From Kordia sp965283645 (GTDB lineage: Bacteria; Bacteroidota; Bacteroidia; Flavobacteriales; Flavobacteriaceae): a stretch of DNA of 64,000 bases. A program made the translations under genes and the position numbers. The stretch is from assembly GCF_965283645.1 (NCBI RefSeq), contig NZ_CBDIPG010000001.1:2480001-2544000 (forward strand), written 5' to 3'. Shown here in pieces: positions 53,799-62,968 of this stretch. The notes below the pieces were generated by a model that saw only the letters and a program-made list of their open reading frames with translations, was not told the DNA's origin and did not search any database. The first letter of the stretch is position 1. Each line of letters begins with the position of its first letter.

Positions 53799-54764
53799 AT
53801 GGCAAAAATTACAGCCGCAGAAGTAGGTAAATTAAGAAAAGCTACAGGTGCAGGAATGATGGACTGCAAAAAAGCATTAGTAGAAGCTGAAGGTGACTTC
53901 GATAAAGCTATTGATATTCTTCGTAAAAAAGGACAAAAGATCGCTGATAAAAGAGCAGATCGTGAATCTTCAGAAGGTGTTGCCGCTGCTAAAGTAAATG
54001 CAGACAATACTGCTGGTGTTGCAATTGTTTTAGGATGTGAAACTGATTTCGTTGGTAAAAACGCAAGTTTTGTTGCCTTAGCAAAAGAATTTGCAGACTT
54101 GGCTATCGGATTCAATACAAAAGAAGAATTTTTAACTGCTGATTTCGGTGGAATTACAGTTGCTGAAAAATTAATTGAGCAGACTGGTGTAATCGGTGAG
54201 AAAATTGACGTAACAGCTTTTGACAAAATAGAAGCTCCTTATGTTGGTTCTTATGTACACATCAATAAGATTGCCGCTGTTGTAGGTTTATCTGCAAAAG
54301 TTGAAAACGTTGATGTTTTAGCGAAAGATTTAGCTATGCAAATTGCTTCTATGGGAGCAACAACTTTATCGTACAAAGATTTTGATCCAGCATATGTTGC
54401 CTCTGAAACAGAAGCAAGAATTGCCGCTATTGAAAAAGACAACGAAGAATTAGGACGTTTAGGAAAAACATTAAAAAATGTTCCTAAGTACATTTCTATG
54501 TCTCAGTTAAGTGAAGAAGTTTTAGCACAAGCAGAAGCAGATGCAAAAGCTGAATTAGCTGCAGAAGGAAAGCCTGAGAAAATTTGGGATCGTATCTTAC
54601 CAGGAAAAATGGACAGATTTATCTCTGATAATACTACATTAGACAAAGAAAAATGTTTATTAGACCAAGACTTCATTAAAGATGAAAAGTCTACAGTTGC
54701 TAAATATGTTTCTTCTTACGGAGACGTTGAAGTAACAGGTTTCAAACGTGTATCTTTAGGATAA
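53799..54764 (+). CDS. tsf: Elongation factor Ts
   Basis: The 321-residue protein has the EF-Ts N-terminal domain (VGKLRKATGAGMMDCKKALV) and the TDFV-type motif CETDFVGKNASFVAL that contacts EF-Tu. It is the guanine-nucleotide exchange factor for EF-Tu. Length is standard for Bacteroidetes. It is followed by a strong terminator at 54791-54826. Confidence 0.98.
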   Translation: MAKITAAEVGKLRKATGAGMMDCKKALVEAEGDFDKAIDILRKKGQKIADKRADRESSEGVAAAKVNADNTAGVAIVLGCETDFVGKNASFVALAKEFADLAIGFNTKEEFLTADFGGITVAEKLIEQTGVIGEKIDVTAFDKIEAPYVGSYVHINKIAAVVGLSAKVENVDVLAKDLAMQIASMGATTLSYKDFDPAYVASETEARIAAIEKDNEELGRLGKTLKNVPKYISMSQLSEEVLAQAEADAKAELAAEGKPEKIWDRILPGKMDRFISDNTTLDKEKCLLDQDFIKDEKSTVAKYVSSYGDVEVTGFKRVSLG

Positions 54765-54790
54765 ATCATCTTATACGAGAAGATAAAAAT

Positions 54791-54826
54791 AAAGAGGTCA
54801 TTTGAAAAAATGACCTCTTTTTGTTT
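54791..54826. terminator. Intrinsic terminator after tsf
   Basis: AAAGAGGTCATTT pairs with AATGACCTCTTT around a short A-rich loop and is followed by TTTTG. It ends the rpsB-tsf transcript, and by symmetry could also stop the peptide gene on the minus strand, which ends just beyond it. Confidence 0.9.
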
Positions 54827-54846
54827 TAAAAAACTTTACCACACGA

Positions 54847-55125
54847 TTAACATCCAATCCCAACAACTGTAATTGTTAGTGTACAATGTAAAGTTGGTCC
54901 ATCATCGTCACAACCTGGATGTCTTGAACCTGTGTTTTTTGTTGTTTCACAAACCTCGCCTGTACCAAATACTGGACAACAAACATCAACAAAATTTCTA
55001 CTTATTGTAGCTACACAGCCATTAGCATCACTTTGATTTGCAATTCCTCCTATTCCGCCTTTAATAGTAGATAAATTTGAAACGTTGATCTTGTTTAAGC
55101 CTAATTTTAATTTTTGTTTTTTCAT
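54847..55125 (-). CDS. Cys-rich peptide with GG-type leader (putative RiPP precursor A)
   Basis: The peptide has 92 residues: leader KKQKLKLGLNKINVSNLSTI ending KGG, then a core of about 68 residues with seven Cys (CVATISRNFVDVCCPVFGTG, HPGC, HCTLTITVVGIGC). The leader matches Bacteroidetes class I lanthipeptide/natural-product precursors with a GG protease site. The core shares SRNFxDVCCPVFG and HPGC with the peptide at 55535. No lanthipeptide dehydratase, cyclase or peptidase-transporter gene lies in the window, so maturation must depend on genes elsewhere or not take place. It lies just after the tsf terminator, minus strand. Confidence 0.7.
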   Translation of the reverse strand: MKKQKLKLGLNKINVSNLSTIKGGIGGIANQSDANGCVATISRNFVDVCCPVFGTGEVCETTKNTGSRHPGCDDDGPTLHCTLTITVVGIGC

Positions 55126-55534
55126 AATTTTAATTTTAAAAGATTAATACCCTGAAAAATTGTGCACCTTTTTCATACACCAAAACTATTGAAAACAGTT
55201 TTTAAAAACACTATAGAATTTATAAGCGTCGAACATTCTTCATAGGCGTTGATTTTTTTCTTAATTTTTTAACTTCTGTAAGTTTTATAAACCTAAATAG
55301 TGTCAACTGTTCTTATAAAATAAAAAAATAGCTGCATATAATACAGCTATTTCTCCTTTGTACATAAAAGCACTTCTTATTCTGAATTGTCGTTATTAGT
55401 AGACTACATATTTCAACTTATTTTCTTTTTCATAGCAATAATTGAATGAAATATGAAAGTATAAACTTATTACAGTACTAATGTTTCACAATAAAAAGTT
55501 TTTAGCACACTTTTATTGATTTAGTATAAGATAA
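55126..55534. other. Intergenic region between the two peptide genes
   Basis: This 409-base gap holds a terminator hairpin at 55322-55352. The remaining sequence is very AT-rich with no coding frame that I can support; the promoter of the gene at 54847 probably lies near 55140-55250. Confidence 0.5.
55322..55352 (-). terminator. Minus-strand terminator downstream of peptide B
   Basis: On the minus strand AAATAGCTGTATTATATG and CAGCTATTT form a stem followed by a run of seven T. It lies about 180 bases after the stop of the peptide at 55535. Confidence 0.75.
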
Positions 55535-55804
55535 TTAGTCTGTAAGAAAACAAACACATGTATCTTCGTGTGTCAAACAATTTCCTGTTGGATCACCACC
55601 ACATCCTGGATGTCCTGAATGACATGTAGTGTCTTGTGTATTAGGACATTCATCTGATCCAAATACTGGACAACAAACGTCAATGAAATTTCTACTCAAT
55701 GTAGCTCTACATCCAACTGCATTACTTCCATTTCCACCTCTTACTGTAGATAGGTTTGAAATATTAATTTTTCTTAATCCTAATTTTAAATTTTTCTTTT
55801 TCAT
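55535..55804 (-). CDS. Cys-rich peptide with GG-type leader (putative RiPP precursor B)
   Basis: The peptide has 89 residues from ATG 55804 (an in-frame start 33 bases upstream would add an unlikely stretch). The leader KKKNLKLGLRKINISNLSTV ends RGG, and a core of about 66 residues with nine Cys follows (CRATLSRNFIDVCCPVFGSD, HPGC, CVCFLTD). Leader and the SRNFxDVCCPVFG core match peptide A, so they are paralogues by local duplication. As with A, no modifying genes are visible. It is convergent with nothing and divergent from pyrH. Confidence 0.72.
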   Translation of the reverse strand: MKKKNLKLGLRKINISNLSTVRGGNGSNAVGCRATLSRNFIDVCCPVFGSDECPNTQDTTCHSGHPGCGGDPTGNCLTHEDTCVCFLTD

Positions 55805-56025
55805 GATAGTTTGTGTTTGGTAATTTTTACAAAACAAAGATATTCACACTTTTTCCCACAAGTTGTTAATATTTTCATAAGAAATTACGTATAAATATTT
55901 AAAGATTTAATAGAATCCATAAAAAGAATTTATACTTTAACTTGAAGATCATTTATAAATCATTTCAACATTTGATAAAATATGTCTTCTCTCATAAAAA
56001 CATTTTCACACACTTCTTTATTTAT

Positions 56026-56033
56026 TATATTTG
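56026..56033 (+). promoter_or_regulatory. Bacteroidetes-type -7 box of pyrH
   Basis: TATATTTG matches TAnnTTTG, 22 bases before the ATG at 56055. A TTG in this box at 56031 is in frame but cannot be the start of the protein if this is the promoter. Confidence 0.65.
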
Positions 56034-56054
56034 CACAACTCATCACAACAAGCA

Positions 56055-56762
56055 ATGCAATACAAAAGAATTTTACTAAAATTATCGGGCGAAGCGCTCA
56101 TGGGCGAAAGACAATATGGAATTGATCCGAAACGCTTAGCTGAATATGCCGAAGAAATTAAAAAAGTAGTCAACCTAGGAATTGAAGTTGCCATCGTTAT
56201 CGGTGGAGGAAATATTTTTAGAGGTGTTGCCGGCGCTAGTAACGGAATGGACCGCGTACAAGGTGATCATATGGGAATGTTAGCAACTGTTATTAATGGG
56301 TTAGCATTACAAAGTGCTTTGGAAGATGCCGATGTTCATACGCGTTTATTAACCGCTTTAGAAATTAAAGAAGTTGCCGAACCTTATATCAAACGAAAAG
56401 CAATTCGCCATTTAGAAAAAGGACGTGTTGTTATTTTTGGTGCAGGAACAGGAAATCCATACTTTACTACAGATTCTGCCGCAGTATTGCGTGCCATTGA
56501 AGTACAAGCAGATGTAATTTTAAAAGGAACTCGTGTAGATGGAATTTACAATGAAGATCCTGAAAAAAATACTTCCGCTATAAAATTTGATCATATTTCG
56601 TTTGATGAAGTTTTAAAACAAGGATTGAAAGTAATGGATACAACTGCTTTTACCTTAAGTCAAGAAAACGAATTGCCTATTATTGTGTTTGATATGAATA
56701 CACAAGGAAATTTACTCAGAGTAGTTTCAGGTGAAAATATTGGAACAAAAGTGAACTTGTAA
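56055..56762 (+). CDS. pyrH: UMP kinase
   Basis: The 235-residue protein matches bacterial UMP kinase of the amino-acid-kinase fold (YKRILLKLSGEALMGE, IVIGGGNIFRG, GTGNPYFTTDSAAVLRA, LKGTRVDGIYNEDP). It phosphorylates UMP in pyrimidine synthesis. Start is ATG 56055; the upstream TTG at 56031 is part of the promoter. Frr follows about 110 bases downstream, the usual pyrH-frr order. Confidence 0.98.
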   Translation: MQYKRILLKLSGEALMGERQYGIDPKRLAEYAEEIKKVVNLGIEVAIVIGGGNIFRGVAGASNGMDRVQGDHMGMLATVINGLALQSALEDADVHTRLLTALEIKEVAEPYIKRKAIRHLEKGRVVIFGAGTGNPYFTTDSAAVLRAIEVQADVILKGTRVDGIYNEDPEKNTSAIKFDHISFDEVLKQGLKVMDTTAFTLSQENELPIIVFDMNTQGNLLRVVSGENIGTKVNL

Positions 56763-56873
56763 GATAAAATCTGGCGTAGTTTTTGATTTTATACAAGCAA
56801 TAACAAAAAAATATTTTAAATTAGTAATGATATAGAAAGTATTACAACTGCTTTCATTAATAATTTTAACAGT

Positions 56874-57428
56874 ATGAACGAAGACATTAAATTTATTATA
56901 GATACCACAAAAGAAGCAATGGAAAACGCTATTGCCCATTTAAGCAAACAATTATTAGCTATTAGAGCTGGAAAAGCTTCTCCTGCAATGCTATCTAGCG
57001 TAATGGTTGATTATTATGGTTCACAAACGCCTTTATCACAAGTTGCGAATGTAAACAGTACGGATGCGCGCACAATTACAATTCAACCTTGGGAAAAAAG
57101 CATGATTCAAGAAATTGAAAAAGGAATAATGATTGCCAATCTTGGATTTAATCCAATGAATAATGGTGAATCTGTAATTATAAATGTACCAGCACTAACG
57201 GAAGAACGTCGTAGAGAATTGGCAAAACAATCAAAAGGTGAAGCCGAAGATGGAAAAGTAGGTATTAGAAATGCGCGTCAAGAAGCAAATAAAGAAATTA
57301 AAAATCTTGATATTTCTGATGATGCTAAGAAAAATGCAGAAATTGATGTGCAATCATTAACAGATAGTTACATCAAAAAGATTGATGAAATATATGCACT
57401 AAAAGAAAAAGAAATTATGACGGTTTAA
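56874..57428 (+). CDS. frr: Ribosome recycling factor
   Basis: The 184-residue protein matches RRF (AIAHLSKQLLAIRAGKASPA, DARTITIQPWEKSMIQEIEK, and the C-terminal VQSLTDSYIKKIDEI). It splits post-termination ribosomes with EF-G. Length is normal. It is followed by a clean terminator. Confidence 0.98.
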   Translation: MNEDIKFIIDTTKEAMENAIAHLSKQLLAIRAGKASPAMLSSVMVDYYGSQTPLSQVANVNSTDARTITIQPWEKSMIQEIEKGIMIANLGFNPMNNGESVIINVPALTEERRRELAKQSKGEAEDGKVGIRNARQEANKEIKNLDISDDAKKNAEIDVQSLTDSYIKKIDEIYALKEKEIMTV

Positions 57429-57458
57429 AAAACGTTAAACTTATAATAAACTAACTAT

Positions 57459-57487
57459 AAAGCGACCTGTGGTCGCTTTATTTTTTG
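57459..57487 (+). terminator. Intrinsic terminator after frr
   Basis: AAAGCGACC pairs with GGTCGCTTT around a TGT loop, then ATTTTTT. It ends the pyrH-frr transcript. Confidence 0.9.
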
Positions 57488-57611
57488 TAACATTATGCCA
57501 TATTATTCGTTATACTTAAAAGCTTTGAGGAAATATGTAATAATTAAGAAGTTACAACTACTAACACACTAATTAATATGTTTCCATCCGACATCTAAAA
57601 TAACTTAACAG

Positions 57612-60137
57612 ATGAAAAAATCTTTACTGATTTTTATTTTATTGTTCGCTTCTATTGGTGCATTTGCACAACAAACAATATCAGGAGTTGTAACTGACAA
57701 AAAAACAAAAGAATCACTTCCTTTTGCCAATATACTTCTATCCGAATCTAAAGGTACAATTACCGATGCAGAAGGAAAGTTTGTGCTAAATTTAAAAAAA
57801 GAAATTACGTCTATTCGTGTTTCCTATATTGGTTATAAAACGCTTACAGTTCCTATTACCAAAAACACTACATATCTTACCATAGCGCTAGAGCCTTCAC
57901 AAGAATCTTTGGATGCAGTTGTGTTGTACAACAAAGAAAATCCTGCATTACAAATTATTCGTGATGCCATCAAACGCAAAAAAGAAAACGATCCTGAACG
58001 CAAACTTAATTCATTCAAAATCAGCTCATACAATAAGCTTTTAGTAACTGCGAATCCTGATTCCATCAATGGAAAAATAGATTCTATTTTTACAAAAAAA
58101 GATGGAAAACTTGTGTTTAAAGAAGTTGATTCATCTAATTATAGCTTCAAAAAAGATATGACACGAAGCCACATTTACTTAACGGAAAAAGTAAGTGAAG
58201 TGTCTTTTAGTTCATCCAAAGGAAAACGCGAAAAAATTCTAGCAACACGAATGGCTGGTTTTAAAGAACCAATTTATGAAGTATTAGGATTAAAAATTCA
58301 GTCGTTTTCATTCTATAAAAATGAATACGATCTTTTTGGAACTTCGTATGCAGGTCCATTAGCAAACAATGCACTATCAACCTATAATTATAAAATTTTA
58401 GATACGGTTACCAATAACAATCGTGATGCATATATGATTTACTATAGCCCAAAAAAGAAAGGGCAAACTTCTGGATTGGAAGGTATTTTATATGTTGATC
58501 AAAAATCATTCGCGCTACAAAAAGCGATTGCAGAAATAAAAGGTGTAATTGATATTAAAGCGATTCAAAATTTTGAATACAATCAAACATTTGAAGTGTG
58601 GTTTCCAAGTGATAAAGAAATTAATATCCGCAAAGGAAAAACCGACGATTCTGTTTCCCTTTTAGGAACAACTATAAATGTACAACGTGGAACAACACCG
58701 CAAGACAGCACAAAAACAGTTCGCACAAACGAGCAAGATGAAAGTGACTATGTATACCTAAGCTCAAAAACGAAAAACTTTGACTTAGCAATTAACAAAG
58801 AAGTATCAATTCGTGGTCGTGGTTTGGCAATTGAAATTGATGAACTTGCACACAACAGAAGCGAAGAATTTTGGAATCAATACAGAACGGATAGCATTAC
58901 AAAACGTGGTAGAGAAACCTATGTCGTTTTAGATAGTGTCGTTGCAGAAGAAGGTGTAGAGAAAGATATTTACTTAGCCAGAAAACTACTTAAAGGATAT
59001 TATCCAACAAAATACGTCGATTTAGATTTACGCTACTTATTAAAATACAACAACTACGAAGCTTTCCGTTTGGGACTTGGTGGTGTGACCAATGCAAATT
59101 TTTCTACCAAATATAGATTGAATGGTTACGGAGTGTATGGAACACGTGATAAAGATTTTAAATTTGGTTTTGGTGGCGCGGCACGATTGGACAAACGAAC
59201 AAACACTTGGTTTGGCATGTCGTACACAGATGATTTAGTAGAAACTGGAAGCTCTACATTTATTACAGATAGACGCGCATTTTCATTATTTGAACCACGC
59301 TTGTTCAACATTGATTTATTTTACGAAACCAAACGTATCACAGCAAATATAGAACATCAAATTACAGCAAAAACGCATGCAAATTTTATGATTTCTAAAA
59401 GCAATATAGAATCTACGTATGACTATGGTTTTGTAAATGATGGTGAAATTTTTAACGCGTATGATATTACGGAAGCTATCTTTTCTGTACAATGGAATCC
59501 ATTTAGCGAATACATGCAAACGCGTCATGGACGTACGGAAATCAAAAAGGCATTTCCACAATTTGCATTTCAAGTAACGCAAAGTGTTGATAATTTTCTT
59601 GGTAGTGACTTTGACTATACAAAGTTTGATGCCAGAATTGTTCACGAAATTAGACCAATTAATAAAGGGATCACATCATTTTTAGTAAAAGGTGGACTGG
59701 GAATTGGAGACATTCCAATCTCACATTTATATCACACTTCACCAAACAATCCTAACAAAGATGTGTTGTTACAACGTTTTTCTATTGCTGGAAGAAACAG
59801 TTTTGAAACTATGTATTTCAATGAGTTTTTCTCTGACAAATATGCTATGTTTCAGGCGAAGCATCAATTTAAACCATTTAAAATTACAAAAGGTTTCCGT
59901 CCAGAATTAACCTTAATTACGCGTTTTGCTATTGGTGATGCTGAAAACATAGAACGTCATTTAGGACAAGAATTCAATTCGTTAAAACACGGATACTCCG
60001 AATCTGGTTTTGAAATCAACAAACTATTTGCTGGTTTTGGACTTAGTTTTATGTACAGATATGGTGCGTATCATTTACCAGAGTTGCAGGACAACTTATC
60101 ATTTAAATTCACCTATTATTTTAGTTTAGGATTTTAA
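57612..60137 (+). CDS. DUF5686 outer-membrane protein with carboxypeptidase-regulatory-like domain
   Basis: The 841-residue protein has a signal peptide (LLIFILLFASIGAFAQ), a CarboxypepD_reg-like domain at about 20-105 (QTISGVVTDKKTKESLPFAN, IRVSYIGYKTL) and a long DUF5686 barrel region ending with aromatic SFKFTYYFSLGF. Family members are common in Bacteroidetes outer membranes; the role is unknown but the regulatory-like domain is typical of surface receptors. Length is as expected. It is followed 49 bases on by the RND exporter. Confidence 0.88.
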   Translation: MKKSLLIFILLFASIGAFAQQTISGVVTDKKTKESLPFANILLSESKGTITDAEGKFVLNLKKEITSIRVSYIGYKTLTVPITKNTTYLTIALEPSQESLDAVVLYNKENPALQIIRDAIKRKKENDPERKLNSFKISSYNKLLVTANPDSINGKIDSIFTKKDGKLVFKEVDSSNYSFKKDMTRSHIYLTEKVSEVSFSSSKGKREKILATRMAGFKEPIYEVLGLKIQSFSFYKNEYDLFGTSYAGPLANNALSTYNYKILDTVTNNNRDAYMIYYSPKKKGQTSGLEGILYVDQKSFALQKAIAEIKGVIDIKAIQNFEYNQTFEVWFPSDKEINIRKGKTDDSVSLLGTTINVQRGTTPQDSTKTVRTNEQDESDYVYLSSKTKNFDLAINKEVSIRGRGLAIEIDELAHNRSEEFWNQYRTDSITKRGRETYVVLDSVVAEEGVEKDIYLARKLLKGYYPTKYVDLDLRYLLKYNNYEAFRLGLGGVTNANFSTKYRLNGYGVYGTRDKDFKFGFGGAARLDKRTNTWFGMSYTDDLVETGSSTFITDRRAFSLFEPRLFNIDLFYETKRITANIEHQITAKTHANFMISKSNIESTYDYGFVNDGEIFNAYDITEAIFSVQWNPFSEYMQTRHGRTEIKKAFPQFAFQVTQSVDNFLGSDFDYTKFDARIVHEIRPINKGITSFLVKGGLGIGDIPISHLYHTSPNNPNKDVLLQRFSIAGRNSFETMYFNEFFSDKYAMFQAKHQFKPFKITKGFRPELTLITRFAIGDAENIERHLGQEFNSLKHGYSESGFEINKLFAGFGLSFMYRYGAYHLPELQDNLSFKFTYYFSLGF

Positions 60138-60186
60138 GCCTGTCTTCAATCGTTTTTCATAAATTTGCACGAGCAAAGGTGATACA

Positions 60187-62646
60187 ATGATTAAATGGAT
60201 AAATACGCAGTTTTGGGCAAGTGTAGCTAGAATAATTCTCAGAAACAGAATTATTATTTTAACACTTATAGTTTCCATGACTATCTTTTTAGCAATGCAA
60301 TGGGAAAACATGCGATTTTCCTATACAGAAGCTAATTTACTTCCTGACAATCATCCTGTTAATGTTGAATACAACAAATTTCTTGATATTTTTGGTGAAG
60401 AAGGAAACCTTATTATTCTTGCCGTAAAAGATTCATCTCTTTTCACTCCTAAAAATTTTAATGCTTGGAATCGACTCAGTAAACAATTCAATGCAAAACC
60501 TGAAGTTTCAGCAGTTATTTCTACAGAAAATCTTAAAAAACTGATCAAAGATGATGAAAATCAAAGTTTTACATTAAAAGATTTAGTTTCTGGAGAAGTA
60601 AAAACACAAGCCGAAGTTGACGAAATTAAAAACGAACTTTTTAACAATCTTCCATTTTACAAAAGTTTATTATTTAATGATGAACAAACCATTCGTACAG
60701 CCGTTTATCTTGACAAAGAAATTGTAAATACAATCGTTCGGAAAGATTTTATTTATGACGAAGTACTTCCACTTATTGAAAACTTTGAAAAAGAAACAGG
60801 GCTCGATTTGCGCGTTTCAGGAATGCCATACATTCGTACGCTCAATTCGCAAAACATTGTAGACGAAATTGGCTTGTTTATTGGTGCTGCATTGCTAATT
60901 ACAAGTTTAATATTCTTCTTCTTCTTCCGCTCATTCCGTGCAACATTCATATCTATGATCGTGGTAATTATTGGTGTCATGTGGGCTTTCGGAATCTTAG
61001 GATTATTGCATTATGAAATTACCGTGTTAACCGCATTAATTCCTCCGTTAATCATCGTAATAGGAATTCCAAACTGTATATTTTTTATCAATAAATACCA
61101 GCAAGAAATAAAAAAACATGGTAATCAGGCAAAATCATTACAACGTGTAATTTCTAAAATTGGAAATGCTACGTTAATGACCAACGTAACAACGGCGGCA
61201 GGTTTTGCAACTTTTATTATTACGGAAAGTAAGTTATTAAAGGAATTTGGTATTGTCGCTTCTATCAACATTATCGCCATTTTTATACTATCACTCTTAA
61301 TCATTCCGATTATCTATAGTTTTATGGCGTTGCCAAAAGAAAAGCACCTAAACCACTTAAACAAACGTTGGATTAGTGGTTTTGTTGGTTGGATGGAAAA
61401 TACAGTACGTCATCATAGAGTTGCAGTGTATATCACTTCTGTATTCCTATTAGCATTGAGTATTATTGGAATTTATCAAATACGAATTTCTGGTAGTTTA
61501 ATTGAAGATATGCCGCAACGTGCAGACTTTTTTCAAGACATTCGCTTTTTTGAAAAAGAATTTGACGGAATTATGCCATTAGAAATTATGATTGATACCG
61601 ATCGTAAAAATGGTGTCACTAAACTTCCGACATTAAAACGCATGGAAAAGCTTGAAGAAATCATCTTAGAAACTCCCGAATTGTCAAAACCGATGTCTAT
61701 AGTAAGTTTGGCAAAATATTCACGTCAAGCATTTTTTGGAGGTTTGCCTAAAAATTACACCTTACCATCATCTAACGAAAACACGTTGATTTCAGCGTAT
61801 GCTGTAAAATCAAAATCGAATACAAACTTACTCAACAGTTTTGTAGATTCTACAGGTCAATATGCTCGTATCACCACGTTTATGAAAGACATTGGAACGG
61901 ATAAAATGGAGCGTATTGAAGAAAATTTACAAACACAAATAGACAAAATATTTAAAGGAAAGTACAAAGTCACCATGACAGGAAAAGCACTTGTTTTTCT
62001 AAAAGGGACAAAATATTTAGTCGATAACTTAATCATGTCGTTATCACTGGCAATTTTCTTGATTTCGTTATTTATGGCGTATTTATTCCGTTCATTCCGA
62101 ATGATTTTAATTTCGTTAGTACCAAACTTACTTCCATTGCTCATTACAGCTGGAATGATGGGTTTTTTGGGCGTTCCTATTAAACCATCAACCATTTTGG
62201 TGTTTAGTATTGCATTTGGTATTTCTGTGGATGATACCATACATTTCTTAGCAAAATACAGACAAGAATTACGAAGCAACAATTGGAAAATTCGCAAATC
62301 GGTATATGCAGCCTTACGTGAAACTGGCGTAAGTATGTTTTACACATCCATCGTTTTATTCTTTGGATTTTCGGTATTTATGATTTCAAGTTTTGGTGGA
62401 ACGGTTGCTTTAGGCGGATTGGTTTCTGCAACACTACTCTTTGCTATGTTAGCAAACTTACTACTATTACCTTCTTTATTGCTTTCGCTAGAACGAAGCA
62501 TTGCAAACAAACGTGTATTAAAAGAACCTAACTTCAGAATTCTTCCTGAAAAAGCAAATCGAAAATTATCAGAGCTTACGCGAAAAAATGATGAAGATGA
62601 CGATGATGAAGCTACATCTCACAAAGAAAAGTATACAAAAAAATAA
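60187..62646 (+). CDS. MMPL/RND superfamily exporter
   Basis: The 819-residue protein has two similar halves, each with one helix, a large periplasmic loop and five further membrane helices, the layout of MMPL/HpnN-type RND exporters. Signature stretches are GLFIGAALLITSLIFFFFFR, GNATLMTNVTTAAGFATFII and STILVFSIAFGISVDDTIHF with two Asp for proton coupling. The C-terminal tail is acidic (DEDDDDEATSHKE). Such proteins move lipids or other hydrophobic molecules. It is 49 bases after the DUF5686 gene, so the two could be one operon. Confidence 0.88.
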   Translation: MIKWINTQFWASVARIILRNRIIILTLIVSMTIFLAMQWENMRFSYTEANLLPDNHPVNVEYNKFLDIFGEEGNLIILAVKDSSLFTPKNFNAWNRLSKQFNAKPEVSAVISTENLKKLIKDDENQSFTLKDLVSGEVKTQAEVDEIKNELFNNLPFYKSLLFNDEQTIRTAVYLDKEIVNTIVRKDFIYDEVLPLIENFEKETGLDLRVSGMPYIRTLNSQNIVDEIGLFIGAALLITSLIFFFFFRSFRATFISMIVVIIGVMWAFGILGLLHYEITVLTALIPPLIIVIGIPNCIFFINKYQQEIKKHGNQAKSLQRVISKIGNATLMTNVTTAAGFATFIITESKLLKEFGIVASINIIAIFILSLLIIPIIYSFMALPKEKHLNHLNKRWISGFVGWMENTVRHHRVAVYITSVFLLALSIIGIYQIRISGSLIEDMPQRADFFQDIRFFEKEFDGIMPLEIMIDTDRKNGVTKLPTLKRMEKLEEIILETPELSKPMSIVSLAKYSRQAFFGGLPKNYTLPSSNENTLISAYAVKSKSNTNLLNSFVDSTGQYARITTFMKDIGTDKMERIEENLQTQIDKIFKGKYKVTMTGKALVFLKGTKYLVDNLIMSLSLAIFLISLFMAYLFRSFRMILISLVPNLLPLLITAGMMGFLGVPIKPSTILVFSIAFGISVDDTIHFLAKYRQELRSNNWKIRKSVYAALRETGVSMFYTSIVLFFGFSVFMISSFGGTVALGGLVSATLLFAMLANLLLLPSLLLSLERSIANKRVLKEPNFRILPEKANRKLSELTRKNDEDDDDEATSHKEKYTKK

Positions 62647-62787
62647 AGCCTGAAGCTGTTGTTACAGCATTCAGACTCTATTAGGTTCCCCCAAACCTAC
62701 CTTAATTTACTTAATCATTGAAGACAAATTAAGATTACAATTGATTAATAGCCATGACAAATATATGTCAAGTTTGAGCGTTCAGAC

Positions 62788-62808
62788 AAGGGGAAAATTC
62801 CCCTTTTT
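62788..62808. terminator. Terminator-like hairpin upstream of asnS
   Basis: AAGGGGAAAATTCCCCTT followed by TTT is a compact GC-rich stem and T run. It lies about 140 bases after the exporter stop and 130 bases before the asnS promoter, so it could end the exporter transcript or a short RNA. Confidence 0.6.
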
Positions 62809-62940
62809 GCTGGGTAAATCCCTTTTATTTTCAAGTATTTTTACGCTTCTGCGAATTATTCCACAAAAAGAACATACACTTCTTACAAAACACATCTATA
62901 TTTTTATCAACTCTCCTTTCATTAGTTTTCACTAATAAAC

Positions 62941-62948
62941 TATATTTG
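62941..62948 (+). promoter_or_regulatory. Bacteroidetes-type -7 box of asnS
   Basis: TATATTTG fits TAnnTTTG and lies 21 bases before the asnS ATG at 62969. Confidence 0.65.
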
Positions 62949-62968
62949 TCGCCTAAATTATTATTGAA

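Larger units (their letters stand above)
62647..62968. other. Intergenic region with structured segments before asnS
   Basis: The 322 bases hold an imperfect hairpin at 62650-62675 (CTGAAGCTGT against ACAGCATTCAG), a small AGGTTCCCCCAAACCT hairpin, a terminator-like stem at 62788-62808, and the asnS -7 box at 62941-62948. No protein is supported; a short open frame at 62741-62935 is not convincing. Confidence 0.55.

Noticed and set aside
56031..56762. Longer pyrH starting at a TTG at 56031
   Set aside because: The TTG lies in the TATATTTG promoter box; ATG 56055 gives the family's normal start.
62741..62935. Small protein gene upstream of asnS
   Set aside because: Low-complexity composition, overlaps the terminator-like hairpin and runs up to the asnS promoter; no sign of a leader peptide with Asn codons in a row.
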